From an uncultured Bacteroidales bacterium (GTDB taxonomy: Bacteria > Bacteroidota > Bacteroidia > Bacteroidales > Barnesiellaceae), in NCBI GenBank assembly GCA_949298955.1, contig CASFYQ010000001.1, forward strand, positions 124,001 through 188,000: DNA of 64,000 nucleotides, given 5' to 3'. Below are positions 33,565 to 43,126 of this stretch, piece by piece (positions within the stretch are counted from its first letter, which is position 1; every line of letters starts with the position of its first letter). The notes beneath the pieces were generated by a model. That model was not told where the DNA came from. It did no database searches and saw only the letters and a list, made by a program, of their open reading frames with translations. The translations under genes were made by a program, and so were the position numbers.

Positions 33565-34581
33565 ATGATAAGGATAGAAGAAAATTGTTGTATTAAAGAC
33601 CGGAATACATTTCGCATGCCTGTGTATGCACGTTGGTTTGTCGAGTATGATTGTGTCGACGATTTGGTATCGCTGTTACACTCCGATTTGTTGCACGACC
33701 ACCCTTTTCTGCCGATAGGCGGAGGCAGCAACCTGCTCTTTGTGCATGAACGGTATGAAGGTGTGCTGTTGCACTCGGCCATACAATCGATTGACGTGTT
33801 GCGCGAGACCGACTCGGAGCTTTTTGTAAAGGTGGGTTCGGGTGTCGTGTGGGACGATTTCGTGGCTCATTGTGTTGACCGGGGGTGGGGTGGAGCCGAA
33901 AACCTGTCGCACATACCGGGCGAGGTAGGGGCCAGTGCGGTGCAGAATATCGGGGCCTATGGAGTGGAGGTGAAAGACATCATTCACGAAGTAGAGACTA
34001 TCGAGGTAGTTACTGGCCACCCCCGGGTGTTTCAAAATGCCGAGTGTGAGTATGGCTACCGCAGCAGCATTTTCAAACACGCATTGAAAGGGAAATATAT
34101 CGTTACGGCGGTGACTTATCGGTTGCAGAAAAATCCGACACTGCATCTCGATTACGGGAATTTGCGCAGTTCGTTACCCGAGGGTGATATTACCATTGCC
34201 GATGTGCGTCGGGCAGTCATCGACATTCGTCGTTCCAAACTGCCCGAGCCCGACGAATGTGGCAGTGCCGGCAGTTTCTTTATGAACCCGGTTATCCCGG
34301 TAGAGCAGTATGAAAAGCTGAGACTCATCTATCCCGACATGCCTCATTATACAGTAGACCAGACCCGTGTGAAAGTGCCGGCCGGTTGGCTCATAGACCG
34401 TTGCGGCTGGAAAGGCAAGGAGGAAGGCGGAGCGGCCGTGTATGAGAAACAGTGCTTGGTACTTGTCAATAAAAAAGATGCTCGTCCCGACGATGTGGTG
34501 AGGCTGGCCGAGAAGATAAAACGGTCGGTACAGGATACCTATGGCATTACCATCAATCCCGAAGTGAATTATATTGAGTGA
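33565..34581 (+). CDS. murB: UDP-N-acetylmuramate dehydrogenase
   Basis: MurB reduces UDP-GlcNAc-enolpyruvate to UDP-MurNAc using NADPH and FAD in the cytosol. The 338 residues are of the longer type-I (E. coli-like) form. The FAD-binding domain has the LPIGGGSNLLF loop and the LSHIPGEVGASAVQNIGAYG segment; the catalytic serine lies in SAGSFFMNP; the C-terminal glutamate region (YGITINPEVNYIE) closes the protein. It follows the BamE-like lipoprotein by 3 bases and is followed by the PhnP-like hydrolase. Confidence 0.96.
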   Translation: MIRIEENCCIKDRNTFRMPVYARWFVEYDCVDDLVSLLHSDLLHDHPFLPIGGGSNLLFVHERYEGVLLHSAIQSIDVLRETDSELFVKVGSGVVWDDFVAHCVDRGWGGAENLSHIPGEVGASAVQNIGAYGVEVKDIIHEVETIEVVTGHPRVFQNAECEYGYRSSIFKHALKGKYIVTAVTYRLQKNPTLHLDYGNLRSSLPEGDITIADVRRAVIDIRRSKLPEPDECGSAGSFFMNPVIPVEQYEKLRLIYPDMPHYTVDQTRVKVPAGWLIDRCGWKGKEEGGAAVYEKQCLVLVNKKDARPDDVVRLAEKIKRSVQDTYGITINPEVNYIE

Positions 34582-34588
34582 AAACCGT

Positions 34589-35350
34589 ATGATGCAGATT
34601 ACGTTTTTGGGAACAGGAACCTCGACCGGAGTGCCTCAGATTGGTTGCTCATGCCCTGTTTGTACCTCGACCAATCCTAAAGATAATCGATTGAGGACAT
34701 CGGCCGTTGTCTCGGTCGGCGGCAAGAATATCCTTATCGATTGCGGCCCCGATTTCAGACAGCAGATGTTGCAGACTCACATGGGGCAAATAGATGCGGT
34801 ACTCATCACCCATATTCATTATGACCATACGGGGGGTATCGATGATTTGCGTCCCTTCGGGGCGCAACATACGTTGCCCATTTATCTGGAACCATCTGTG
34901 GCCGAGGGGATACGCAATCGGTTACCTTATTGTTTTGGCGACCATCGTTATCCAGGGGTACCCAATATTCATTTGCGAGAGATAGGAACAACCTCCTTTT
35001 CGGTGGAGGGTATCGAGATTGTGCCCATACGGGTGATGCACTACAAATTGCCCATCTTGGGATATCGCATCGGGCGACTGGTGTATATCACCGATGCACT
35101 TACTATTCCCGAGGAGGAGTATGAAAAACTGACCGGTGCGGATATATTGGTTATTAATGCCTTGCGAAAAACACCGCATCTCTCGCACCAGACTCTCGAC
35201 GATGCCTTGAAGGTAATCGAGCGGGTGCAACCTCGTGAAGCTTATCTGGTACATATGAGTCACCACATGGGGCTTACAGCCGAGGTAGAGAAAGAACTGC
35301 CGCCTCATGTTCATTTTGCCTACGACGGGCTGGTAGTCGAGTGCTTGTAA
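34589..35350 (+). CDS. MBL-fold hydrolase, PhnP-like
   Basis: The 253-residue metallo-beta-lactamase-fold enzyme begins with GTGTSTGVPQIGCSCPVC, the pattern of the PhnP/RNase Z-like group whose paired cysteines can bind zinc. The catalytic motif is HIHYDHTGG, with further ligands in VMHYKLPILGYR, ITDALTIP and VHMSHHMG. PhnP cleaves cyclic phosphodiesters, but no phosphonate genes are here, so the substrate is open. I take the ATG at 34589; a TTG at 34574 would overlap murB by 8 bases. A terminator follows. Confidence 0.85.
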   Translation: MMQITFLGTGTSTGVPQIGCSCPVCTSTNPKDNRLRTSAVVSVGGKNILIDCGPDFRQQMLQTHMGQIDAVLITHIHYDHTGGIDDLRPFGAQHTLPIYLEPSVAEGIRNRLPYCFGDHRYPGVPNIHLREIGTTSFSVEGIEIVPIRVMHYKLPILGYRIGRLVYITDALTIPEEEYEKLTGADILVINALRKTPHLSHQTLDDALKVIERVQPREAYLVHMSHHMGLTAEVEKELPPHVHFAYDGLVVECL

Positions 35351-35362
35351 AAAGATAAAATA

Positions 35363-35400
35363 AAAGCGGGCTCGAAACATGAAAATTTCGAGTCCGCTTT
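35363..35400. terminator. Terminator after the murB operon
   Basis: Arms 35363-35377 and 35386-35400 form a 15-base stem with one G-T wobble and an 8-base loop. It is flanked by A and T runs, so it can act for both the murB operon and the convergent OPT gene. Confidence 0.85.
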
Positions 35401-35418
35401 GTTTTACAGGGAAACCTG

Positions 35419-37377
35419 TTAGTTTGTCTTTTTGGCTTTCATACTCGATACCGTGAGGAAAGCGATAAGAAGCAGATACATAACCAATCCGGCAATCTGC
35501 ATGGCTCCTTCACTCATGTTGTGGTGGTATTCAAAGTCGGCCAAACTTAATCCGGCACTGACGACCCCCATGAGAGCACCGCCGGCAATGAATCCCGACG
35601 CGAGCAGCGTGCCTTTGTCTACACGGGCCTTGTTGAGAGCGGCATCTTTCGAGCGGCTGCCTACATACCAACTGATAAGACCACCCACAACCAGCGGGGT
35701 GTTCAGTTCGAGGGGAATAAACATACCCAACGCAAAAGCCAGAGCCGGAACATTGAGCCACGTGAGTACTACGGCAAGAATTGCACCTATACCATAGAGC
35801 AACCAGGGAGCGCCTTGTCCCATCATGAGAGGTTCGATAACGGCAGCCATTGCATTGGCCTGGGGTGCCACAAGAGCATTTTCACCCGAAAATCCATAAG
35901 CTTTATTCAGCAGGAGGATAACGCCGCCCACTGTAGCTGCCGAAACAAGCGTACCGAGGAATTTCCACGTCTCTTGCTTGCGGGGGGTAGAACCTATCCA
36001 ATAACCAATTTTCAAGTCGGTGACAAAGCCTCCGGCCATCGACAAAGCGGTACAAACCACACCGCCAATCACGAGGGCGGCTACCATGCCGCTGGTCCCT
36101 TTAAGACCCACGGCAACCAAAATAACCGAGGCCAGAATCAGAGTCATCAACGTCATACCCGATACCGGGTTCGTTCCCACGATAGCGATAGCGTTGGCGG
36201 CTACGGTTGTAAAGAGGAATGCGATACCGGCTACTACAAAGAAAGCGACTGCTGCTTGCAACAGGTTGTTGATAACGCCCAAATAGAAGAAAAGGAAAGT
36301 AACAATCAAAGCAATGACAATGGAGCCGACGATAAATTTCATCGAGAGGTCTCGCTGGGTACGGGGCGTTTTGTTATCGTCGCTCTCTTTTTTGCCCGAG
36401 AACTCTTTTGTCGCCAACCCCAAAGCCCCTTTGATGATGCCCCAGGAACGGATAATGCCGATTACTCCGGCCATGGCGATACCGCCGATGCCGATGTAGC
36501 GGCCGTAGTTGGTGAATATCTGTTCGGGAGCAACAGCTGCCAGTTCGCTACCGGGAACACTGCCCAGCAATGGTATGATGATAAACCACACGAAAAGGGA
36601 CCCCGAGCAGATTATGAGGCTGTATTTCAATCCCACGATGTAGCCGAGTCCCAATACGGCAGCACCGGTATTGACCTTGAATACCATCTTTACGTTATTG
36701 GCCAACTCGGTGCCCCATGGTATTACACGGGTCGTGAGCACATCGCTCCACCAGCCGAAGGTCGAGAGACAGAAATCGTAAAGACCTCCTACGAGACCGG
36801 CCAAAATAAGCGGTTTAGCCTGGTTGCCGCCTTTTTCGCCCGACACGAGTACTTGGGCCGTAGCCGTAGCCTCGGGGAAGGGATATTTGCCGTGCATGTC
36901 GGACACGAAATATTTACGGAACGGTATCAGGAACAAGATACCCAAGATACCACCCAGCAACGAACTGAGGAATACCTCCATGAAATTGACGGTAAGTTCG
37001 GGATATTTGGCCTGCAAGATGTAGAGAGCGGGCAGGGTGAAGATGGCACCGGCTACGATGACGCCCGAGCAGGCTCCGATCGATTGGATAATCACATTTT
37101 CGCCCAAGGCGTTTTTGCGCTTGGCTGCGCCCGATAAACCTACGGCGATGATAGCGATAGGTATGGCGGCTTCGAATACTTGTCCTACACGCAGCCCCAG
37201 ATAAGCAGCGGCTGCCGAAAAGATAACCGCCATGACGATACCCCAAGAAACCGACCAGGCATTTACCTCGGGATAAACTTTGTCTGGTGAAAGAATAGGA
37301 CGGTATTCTTCACCCGGTTTTAACTCCCGAAACGCGTTTTCGGGCAAATCAACAGGTTGTTTTTCGTTTGTTTCCAT
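35419..37377 (-). CDS. OPT family oligopeptide transporter
   Basis: This 652-residue polytopic protein belongs to the OPT superfamily of proton-coupled peptide (or metal-chelate) importers. It has about 16 hydrophobic segments. Recognisable family parts include EVNAWSVSWGIVMAVIFSAAAAYLGLRVGQVFEAAIPIAI at the first helices, the NVIIQSIGACSG loop, KYPFPEATATAQVLVSGEKGG and GMFIPLELNTPLVVGGLISWY near the C-terminus. Bacterial members mostly await substrate assignment; di- and oligopeptides fit a protein-fermenting gut organism. The gene is alone on its strand, without a clear TAnnTTTG box upstream. Confidence 0.93.
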   Translation of the reverse strand: METNEKQPVDLPENAFRELKPGEEYRPILSPDKVYPEVNAWSVSWGIVMAVIFSAAAAYLGLRVGQVFEAAIPIAIIAVGLSGAAKRKNALGENVIIQSIGACSGVIVAGAIFTLPALYILQAKYPELTVNFMEVFLSSLLGGILGILFLIPFRKYFVSDMHGKYPFPEATATAQVLVSGEKGGNQAKPLILAGLVGGLYDFCLSTFGWWSDVLTTRVIPWGTELANNVKMVFKVNTGAAVLGLGYIVGLKYSLIICSGSLFVWFIIIPLLGSVPGSELAAVAPEQIFTNYGRYIGIGGIAMAGVIGIIRSWGIIKGALGLATKEFSGKKESDDNKTPRTQRDLSMKFIVGSIVIALIVTFLFFYLGVINNLLQAAVAFFVVAGIAFLFTTVAANAIAIVGTNPVSGMTLMTLILASVILVAVGLKGTSGMVAALVIGGVVCTALSMAGGFVTDLKIGYWIGSTPRKQETWKFLGTLVSAATVGGVILLLNKAYGFSGENALVAPQANAMAAVIEPLMMGQGAPWLLYGIGAILAVVLTWLNVPALAFALGMFIPLELNTPLVVGGLISWYVGSRSKDAALNKARVDKGTLLASGFIAGGALMGVVSAGLSLADFEYHHNMSEGAMQIAGLVMYLLLIAFLTVSSMKAKKTN

Positions 37378-37525
37378 CTTATGTTTATTCTGTTTTTGTG
37401 TATTGCTTTTTATAAAATCGTGGCAAGTTAGTAAAAAATGGAAATATAGCCGCCATTATAGCTCTTGTTTTTGCGAATAGTTGGCAAAAAACGAGTTTTT
37501 ATGCAGCGAAACGAACAAAAGAATC

Positions 37526-37533
37526 TATATTTG
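37526..37533 (+). promoter_or_regulatory. -7 box (TATATTTG) for the DUF2461 gene
   Basis: TATATTTG lies 46 bases before the ATG at 37580. It shows that the longer in-frame reading from 37481 cannot be the true start from this promoter. Confidence 0.6.
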
Positions 37534-37579
37534 TAGGATAATTGAGAAAAATGATCGCCCGGTTTTATCCGGCCAAACG

Positions 37580-38254
37580 ATGAGTATGATGAAAGAGATA
37601 TTGTCCTATTTGACCCAACTGAGAGAAAACAATAATCGGGATTGGTTTCAAGCCCACAAAGAGGAGTATGATCGGTTGCGCCCGCTTTTTGTCGATAAGG
37701 TGCAGCAGCTGATTGATTGCATATCGCAGTTCGACGACGAGATTGCGGGTTTGGAGGCGAAATCGTGTATGTATCGCATCTATCGCGACATTCGCTTCTC
37801 GCCCGACAAGACGCCTTATAAATCGTATATGTCGGCCTATATTGCCAAGGGGGGACGCAAGAGCCTGCGGGCCGGCTATTATTTTCATTTCGAACCGGGC
37901 AACTGTATGCTCAGCGGCGGGGTATGGTGCCCTGAACCCAGGTTGTTGAAGGCTTTGCGCCAGGCTGTGTATGACAATTATGACGAATTGCAGGAGATTG
38001 TAGGCAACCGACAATTCAAAAATCTCTATCACGATTGGGTGGGTGAAACTCTCAAAATCGTACCTCGACCGTTCCCTCGTGATTGCGAGCAGGCCGAGTG
38101 GCTAAAACGGAAAGACTATGTGGTGGTGAATGTGAAGCCGGACAGTTTTTTTGACAAGCCCGATTGGATAGAGAGAGTTGCTCGTGATTTCCAGGTTATG
38201 AAACCGCTCAACGATTTTCTCAATTATACGGTCGACGAGGTATACAATCTGTAA
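37580..38254 (+). CDS. DUF2461 family protein
   Basis: This 224-residue protein matches the DUF2461/TIGR02453 family: LSYLTQLRENNNRDWFQAHKEEYD at the N-terminus, then MYRIYRDIRFSPDKTPYKSYMSAYI and the FHFEPGNCMLSGGVW segment. The family is widespread and its activity is unknown; no catalytic residues can be named safely. ATG codons at 37580, 37586 and 37589 are all possible starts; I took the first after the promoter. Its 3' end is 15 bases from the convergent mutS2. Confidence 0.88.
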   Translation: MSMMKEILSYLTQLRENNNRDWFQAHKEEYDRLRPLFVDKVQQLIDCISQFDDEIAGLEAKSCMYRIYRDIRFSPDKTPYKSYMSAYIAKGGRKSLRAGYYFHFEPGNCMLSGGVWCPEPRLLKALRQAVYDNYDELQEIVGNRQFKNLYHDWVGETLKIVPRPFPRDCEQAEWLKRKDYVVVNVKPDSFFDKPDWIERVARDFQVMKPLNDFLNYTVDEVYNL

Positions 38255-38269
38255 TCGGTTGTACGATGG

Positions 38270-40750
38270 TTAGTTCAGTTCGACGACGGTAATGCCGGCG
38301 CCACCCAGTTGTACATGTTCGTCCTGGAAATGGGCCACCCCCGATACGGTTTTGAGGTATTGCCTGATGACCTGTCGCAACACGCCGGTGCCGGTACCGT
38401 GCAGAATGCGCACTCGAGTACAACCCACTTGTATGGCGTCGTCGATAAAGTAGGTGACCGCCTGCAAGGCTTCGTCGGCCCGCATACCGCGCACGTCGAT
38501 TTCCTGCTTGAAATTGAGTTGCTTTTCGCGCATATCCTCGGTGGTCTGCACACCAATGAAGGTCGCCTTGGCATTCTCTTTCTTGATTTGGCTTTTGCTC
38601 ACCCGCTCCAGCCGGTCGGCTTTGATGGTCGATTTGAGCATTCCGAAAGCAACGGTTACGTTGTTCCCGCTCACCTCGAGAACCTCGCCTACCGAGTTCT
38701 GCCCCTTTAACCGCACAGCATCGCCTGTGGCAAGAGGCGCGACCGTTTCGGTTTGCTGCTGGGGGGTCTCGGTTTTCTTACGTTGCTGCTTACGCTTTTT
38801 TCGTTCGGCAATTTGTTTGAGTTTACGGCTCACTAAGTCGTCGGTATCGGCTTCGCTTTCGTCGCTCAATCCGGCCTTGAATTGCTCGAACTTTTGTCGG
38901 GCGGCTCTCGTTTTTTCCTTCTCGGCTTGTGCCTCTTTGATTTCGCGTATCGTGTTTTCGATGCGGGCGTTTGCTTCGGCCAAAATTTGGGCAGCATCGC
39001 CTTTGGCCTGTTTCAGCAGCTCTTTGCGTTGCTTTTCCAGTGCGGTAAGGTCGGCCTCGTAACGGGCAGTTAGCTCTTCGAGTTTCTTTTCGCGCTGGCG
39101 TATGTTCTGCCGTTTGCTTTCCCAGTAGCGTTTGTCGCGCACGATGTCTTGCAAGTACTTGTCCATATCGATATAGGCCGACCCCACTTTTTCGGAGGCC
39201 GAAGCGATAACATCTTCGGGCAATCCTATTTTACGAGCAATCTCGATAGCAAATGAACTACCCGGGTTTCCGATGGAGAGTTTGAACAACGGTTGCATCA
39301 GATGTCGGTCGTATAGCATGGCTCCATTGATGATACCTTCGGAGTCTTCGGCAAAATGTTTCAGGTTTTGGTAATGAGTGGTGATGACCCCGTAAGCCCG
39401 CTTTTGGTTGAAACGGTCGAGCAAAGCTTCGGCAATGGCTCCACCTATTTGAGGCTCGGTGCCACCTCCGAACTCATCGATAAGCAAGAGGCTGTTTTCA
39501 CCAGCATTCCGTACGAAATATTTCATATGGGTGAGGTGCGAACTGTATGTACTCAAATCGTCCTCAATCGATTGTTCGTCGCCGATGTCGATAAATATAT
39601 CTTTAAATATGCCGGTGTGCGAATTGTCATACATAGGTACCAGCAACCCGCATTGCAGCATGTATTGCAGCAGCCCGGCAGTTTTGAGGCAGACCGATTT
39701 TCCGCCGGCGTTAGGACCCGATATGAGTAGGATACGGTTCTTTTCGTCGAGCGTGAGGTCGAGCGGGACAACTGTTTTCCCCTGCCGTTTGAGCGACAGG
39801 TAGAGCAGGGGGTGTATGGCGTGGTACCACTCGATTTGCCGCCGGTTCTCGATGTGGGGGAGTGTGCCGCCGATTTCCAGCGAAAAGAGGGCCTTGGCTC
39901 GAATGAAGTCAATATCGGCCAAAAATTCGTAGGAGTAGGTAATCTCGTCGATGAAGGGGCGCAGTTGGTCGGTAAATACGGTGAGAATACGTACAATCTC
40001 TCGACGCTCCTCGTTTTCGAGTTCGCGCACTCGGTTATTGGCTTCGACCACCTCGGCCGGCTCGATAAAGATAGTTTTCCCGCTGGCCGACTCATCGTGC
40101 ACGATACCCTTGATTTTGCGTTTGTATGAGGGCGCTACCGGTATGACCAAACGACCGTCGCGCATGGTAGGACTCACCTCCTTGTCGACAAATCCTTCGC
40201 TTTGTGCTGCCCGCAGAATGTTATTCAGATTGCGCGATATGCTCGACAGGGTCGAGGCAATGCTGCTGCGAATGTGCGCCAGCTCGGGCGAAGCGTTGTC
40301 CTTGATATGACCGAACTTGTCGAGAATAGTGTCAATCTGTTTGACCAGTTGGGGAAACGCTTCTACCTCTTTTGACAACTCGTAGAGGTAGGGATAACAT
40401 ATCTCTTCCTCTTCACCGGGACGCAGATAACGGATTATACCCTGTATAGTGTCGAGCGAACGGCGCAAATCGAACAGTTCGCTCTCTTCGAGAAAAGTCC
40501 CCTCGATGCGAACTCGTTTGAGCGACGGCCGCACGTCGAAGAAAAAGTCGGCCGGAAAATCGTCGGCCTGCTCGATAATGCGTACAAACTCCCAAGTGCG
40601 GTTCAACTGACAGCGTATGGCCTCATAATCGGTAGAAAATTGCATTCTATCGGTATAGTCAGAGCCCAATGTACTGAGGCATTTCTCCTTAATAAGCAAC
40701 CTTATTTGGTCGAAACCTATCTTTTGCTCGAAATTTTGCGGGTATATCAC
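38270..40750 (-). CDS. mutS2: Endonuclease MutS2
   Basis: MutS2 (826 residues) is a MutS-like ATPase with a C-terminal Smr nuclease, acting on recombination intermediates or collided ribosomes rather than mismatches. The ATPase shows LLISGPNAGGKSVCLKT, the LSTYSSHL segment, LLIDEFGGGTEP and the ITTHYQNLK motif. A long coiled-coil follows (about 505-610), then a KOW-like patch, then the Smr domain with EIDVRGMRADEAL and RILHGTGTGVLR; the usual LDLHG is IDVRG here. The start is the GTG at 40750 because the -7 box at 40776-40783 lies downstream of the ATG at 40828. Confidence 0.93.
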   Translation of the reverse strand: MIYPQNFEQKIGFDQIRLLIKEKCLSTLGSDYTDRMQFSTDYEAIRCQLNRTWEFVRIIEQADDFPADFFFDVRPSLKRVRIEGTFLEESELFDLRRSLDTIQGIIRYLRPGEEEEICYPYLYELSKEVEAFPQLVKQIDTILDKFGHIKDNASPELAHIRSSIASTLSSISRNLNNILRAAQSEGFVDKEVSPTMRDGRLVIPVAPSYKRKIKGIVHDESASGKTIFIEPAEVVEANNRVRELENEERREIVRILTVFTDQLRPFIDEITYSYEFLADIDFIRAKALFSLEIGGTLPHIENRRQIEWYHAIHPLLYLSLKRQGKTVVPLDLTLDEKNRILLISGPNAGGKSVCLKTAGLLQYMLQCGLLVPMYDNSHTGIFKDIFIDIGDEQSIEDDLSTYSSHLTHMKYFVRNAGENSLLLIDEFGGGTEPQIGGAIAEALLDRFNQKRAYGVITTHYQNLKHFAEDSEGIINGAMLYDRHLMQPLFKLSIGNPGSSFAIEIARKIGLPEDVIASASEKVGSAYIDMDKYLQDIVRDKRYWESKRQNIRQREKKLEELTARYEADLTALEKQRKELLKQAKGDAAQILAEANARIENTIREIKEAQAEKEKTRAARQKFEQFKAGLSDESEADTDDLVSRKLKQIAERKKRKQQRKKTETPQQQTETVAPLATGDAVRLKGQNSVGEVLEVSGNNVTVAFGMLKSTIKADRLERVSKSQIKKENAKATFIGVQTTEDMREKQLNFKQEIDVRGMRADEALQAVTYFIDDAIQVGCTRVRILHGTGTGVLRQVIRQYLKTVSGVAHFQDEHVQLGGAGITVVELN

Positions 40751-40775
40751 ACTATCTGGTTTAGAAAAATCCTTG

Positions 40776-40783
40776 CAAAGGTA
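40776..40783 (-). promoter_or_regulatory. -7 box (TACCTTTG) for mutS2
   Basis: Minus-strand TACCTTTG lies 25 bases upstream of the GTG at 40750 and inside the longer open frame from 40828, so it decides the start. Confidence 0.65.
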
Positions 40784-40871
40784 ATAAAAAGAGTGCTGAC
40801 AATAATCATTTGTCACTGAACAAAACATCGCAATCGGGTGTAATAGCTACAAATCGCTAATCTTATAAGTT

Positions 40872-41243
40872 ATGGAAACTGCAATAAGGAGTATTTACAA
40901 GGAGATAAGGCAAATGTTGCAATCGGCGGTGCCGCCTCATGTAGCCACCATTAACGACGATTATCACTACGAGGTATGGGCGGTTAATAAACAGGACGGA
41001 GACTTGCAAAATTCGGAAGAGCTACTGGGATACGTGGCCAAGCACGACGACAGTGTTACCATCGGTTTCAACAATAAATTGGACGAAAGAACCAAAAGAG
41101 AACTCTTTTCTCCCTTGTTGATGGCTTTGATGAACGGGCATGGGAGAATACGCATCCAACGCATGAGTCGTCAGTTGCATGACGATTTGCAGTGTGCTAT
41201 CGGGAATCTTATGCACTATTATACCGAAATGTGTTGGATTTGA
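40872..41243 (+). CDS. Small protein of unknown function
   Basis: The 123-residue product is not one I recognise. It has no signal peptide or membrane segment. The N-terminus looks helical (METAIRSIYKEIRQMLQ), the middle contains YHYEVWAVNKQDGDL and VTIGFNNKLDERTKRELFSPLL, and the C-terminal helix is rich in His and Met (RMSRQLHDDLQCAIGNLMHYY). It is divergent from mutS2 and lies 100 bases ahead of glnS, which has its own promoter. Base use resembles the neighbours, so I take it as a real gene, but no clear -7 box precedes it. Confidence 0.6.
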   Translation: METAIRSIYKEIRQMLQSAVPPHVATINDDYHYEVWAVNKQDGDLQNSEELLGYVAKHDDSVTIGFNNKLDERTKRELFSPLLMALMNGHGRIRIQRMSRQLHDDLQCAIGNLMHYYTEMCWI

Positions 41244-41312
41244 ACCGATACGGCACCTTTGCAATCTATTCGCTATTTTTTGTCTGTCGCAACAGTTTTT
41301 GGATATTTTTTG

Positions 41313-41320
41313 TATATTTG
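41313..41320 (+). promoter_or_regulatory. -7 box (TATATTTG) for glnS
   Basis: TATATTTG lies 23 bases ahead of the ATG at 41344 and matches the consensus. Confidence 0.65.
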
Positions 41321-41343
41321 CGCCCTATAAATAAAGTGCATTT

Positions 41344-43050
41344 ATGACACAGATTGAAACCAATAACGAAACAGAAGACAAGAAAAGTCTTAATTTTATA
41401 GAACAGATAGTAGAAGCCGATTTGAAGGCCGGGAAAAATGGAGGCCGGTTAAGCACACGTTTCCCACCCGAACCTAACGGCTATCTGCATATAGGCCATG
41501 CCAAGGCTATTTGCATGGATTTCGGCATTGCCGAGAAATTTGGCGGGACCTGCAACCTTCGTTTCGATGACACCAATCCGGTGAAAGAAGATGTCGAGTA
41601 TGTCGACTCGATTATGGAGGATATTCACTGGCTGGGCTTCGATTGGGGCGACAGATTGTATTATGCGTCGGACTATTTCCCCAAGTTGTGGGATTTGGCT
41701 GTTCGCATGATTAAGGAGGGTAAGGCCTATGTCGACGAACAGTCGTCGGAGGAGATTGCCCGCCAAAAGGGTACCCCCACACAACCGGGTATCGAGAGTC
41801 CTTACCGCAATCGCAGTGTCGAGGAGAACCTCGACTTGTTCGAGCGCATGAACAAAGGCGAGTTTGAAGAGGGGCGTTTCGTGTTGCGGGCCAAGATCGA
41901 TATGGCTTCGCCCAATATGCATTTCAGAGACCCCATCATGTACCGTATCATCAAGCACCCGCATCATCGTACGGGTACGAAATGGAACGTATATCCCATG
42001 TATGATTTCGCTCACGGGCAGTCCGACTATTTCGAGGGGGTGACTCACTCGATTTGTACGTTGGAATTTGAGGTGCATCGTCCCTTGTATGAATATTTCG
42101 TGAAGGAGTTGGCCGATGAGAGCTATTGCCCGCGGCAAATCGAGTTCAACCGGTTGAACCTCACCTATACGGTAATGAGCAAGCGTAAGCTGCTGCAACT
42201 CGTCAAAGAGGGGTTGGTAGCCGGTTGGGACGATCCCCGTATGCCGACTATCTGCGGCTTGCGCCGTCGCGGATATACCCCCGAGTCAATCAAGAATTTT
42301 ATCCAGAAAATCGGGTATACCAAGTACGACGGCATCATCAGTGTGTCGTTGCTCGAGCACAGTATCCGCGAAGATCTGAACAAGACCGCTACGCGGGTAT
42401 CGGCCGTGCTCAACCCTGTGAAGCTGATTATTACCAACTATCCCGAAGACAAAGTCGAATATCTCGAGATGGAAAACAACCCCGAGGATCTTACCGCCGG
42501 AACACATCAAATGCCTTTTACTCGCGAGTTGTATATCGACCGTGACGATTTTATGGAAAATCCGCCGAAGAAATTCTTTCGGTTGGCACCCGATCAGGAG
42601 GTACGTTTGAAATCGGCTTATATCATCAAATGCACAGGTGTGAAGAAAGATGCCGACGGAAATATCGAGGAGATTTATTGTGAATATGACCCCGATACGC
42701 GCAGTGGCATGCCCGGTAGCACCCGCAAAGTGAAGGGTACGTTGCACTGGGTGTCGGCCGAACACAGTATACCGGCCGAAGTGAGACTCTATGACCGTCT
42801 TTTCAATGTGGAGAATCCTTCGGAAGAAAAAGATGTCGATTTCAGAGAATTGTTGAACCCCGACTCGCTGAAAGTAATCGAGAATTGCCGCATCGAGCCT
42901 TTCCTGGCCGAAAATGCCAAACCTGGCGCCCGATTCCAGTTCCAGCGTACGGGCTATTTTTGCGTCGACCCCGATTCGACCGACGACCATTTGGTGTTCA
43001 ACCGTACCGTTTCGTTGAAGGACAGTTGGGAAAAACTGAAATCGAAATAA
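41344..43050 (+). CDS. glnS: Glutamine--tRNA ligase
   Basis: This class-I aminoacyl-tRNA synthetase (568 residues) charges tRNA(Gln) directly. The HIGH motif is at 49-52 ([17 protein letters not shown]) and the KMSKS equivalent is VMSKRKL near 278. [17 protein letters not shown] and [17 protein letters not shown] are typical GlnRS segments, and the C-terminal beta-barrel anticodon domain covers about 345-560. [13 protein letters not shown], rather than the GluRS form, separates it from GltX. It is followed by a good terminator. Confidence 0.96.
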   Translation: MTQIETNNETEDKKSLNFIEQIVEADLKAGKNGGRLSTRFPPEPNGYLHIGHAKAICMDFGIAEKFGGTCNLRFDDTNPVKEDVEYVDSIMEDIHWLGFDWGDRLYYASDYFPKLWDLAVRMIKEGKAYVDEQSSEEIARQKGTPTQPGIESPYRNRSVEENLDLFERMNKGEFEEGRFVLRAKIDMASPNMHFRDPIMYRIIKHPHHRTGTKWNVYPMYDFAHGQSDYFEGVTHSICTLEFEVHRPLYEYFVKELADESYCPRQIEFNRLNLTYTVMSKRKLLQLVKEGLVAGWDDPRMPTICGLRRRGYTPESIKNFIQKIGYTKYDGIISVSLLEHSIREDLNKTATRVSAVLNPVKLIITNYPEDKVEYLEMENNPEDLTAGTHQMPFTRELYIDRDDFMENPPKKFFRLAPDQEVRLKSAYIIKCTGVKKDADGNIEEIYCEYDPDTRSGMPGSTRKVKGTLHWVSAEHSIPAEVRLYDRLFNVENPSEEKDVDFRELLNPDSLKVIENCRIEPFLAENAKPGARFQFQRTGYFCVDPDSTDDHLVFNRTVSLKDSWEKLKSK

Positions 43051-43071
43051 GAGATACGACCTGTAATCATG

Positions 43072-43111
43072 CTGTCGGATTCCTCGTGATGCGAGGAGTC
43101 CGGCAGTTTTT
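43072..43111 (+). terminator. Rho-independent terminator after glnS
   Basis: Arms 43072-43086 and 43092-43106 pair over 15 bases with two wobbles around a 5-base loop, then a run of T (43107-43111). The TPR gene begins only 16 bases later with no box of its own, so some read-through may be needed. Confidence 0.85.
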
Positions 43112-43126
43112 ATAATCCGAAGAAGA

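Noticed and set aside
38270..40828. MutS2 starting at ATG 40828
   Set aside because: A TACCTTTG -7 box at 40776-40783 lies downstream of that ATG, and the extra residues do not look like the family. The GTG at 40750 is preferred.
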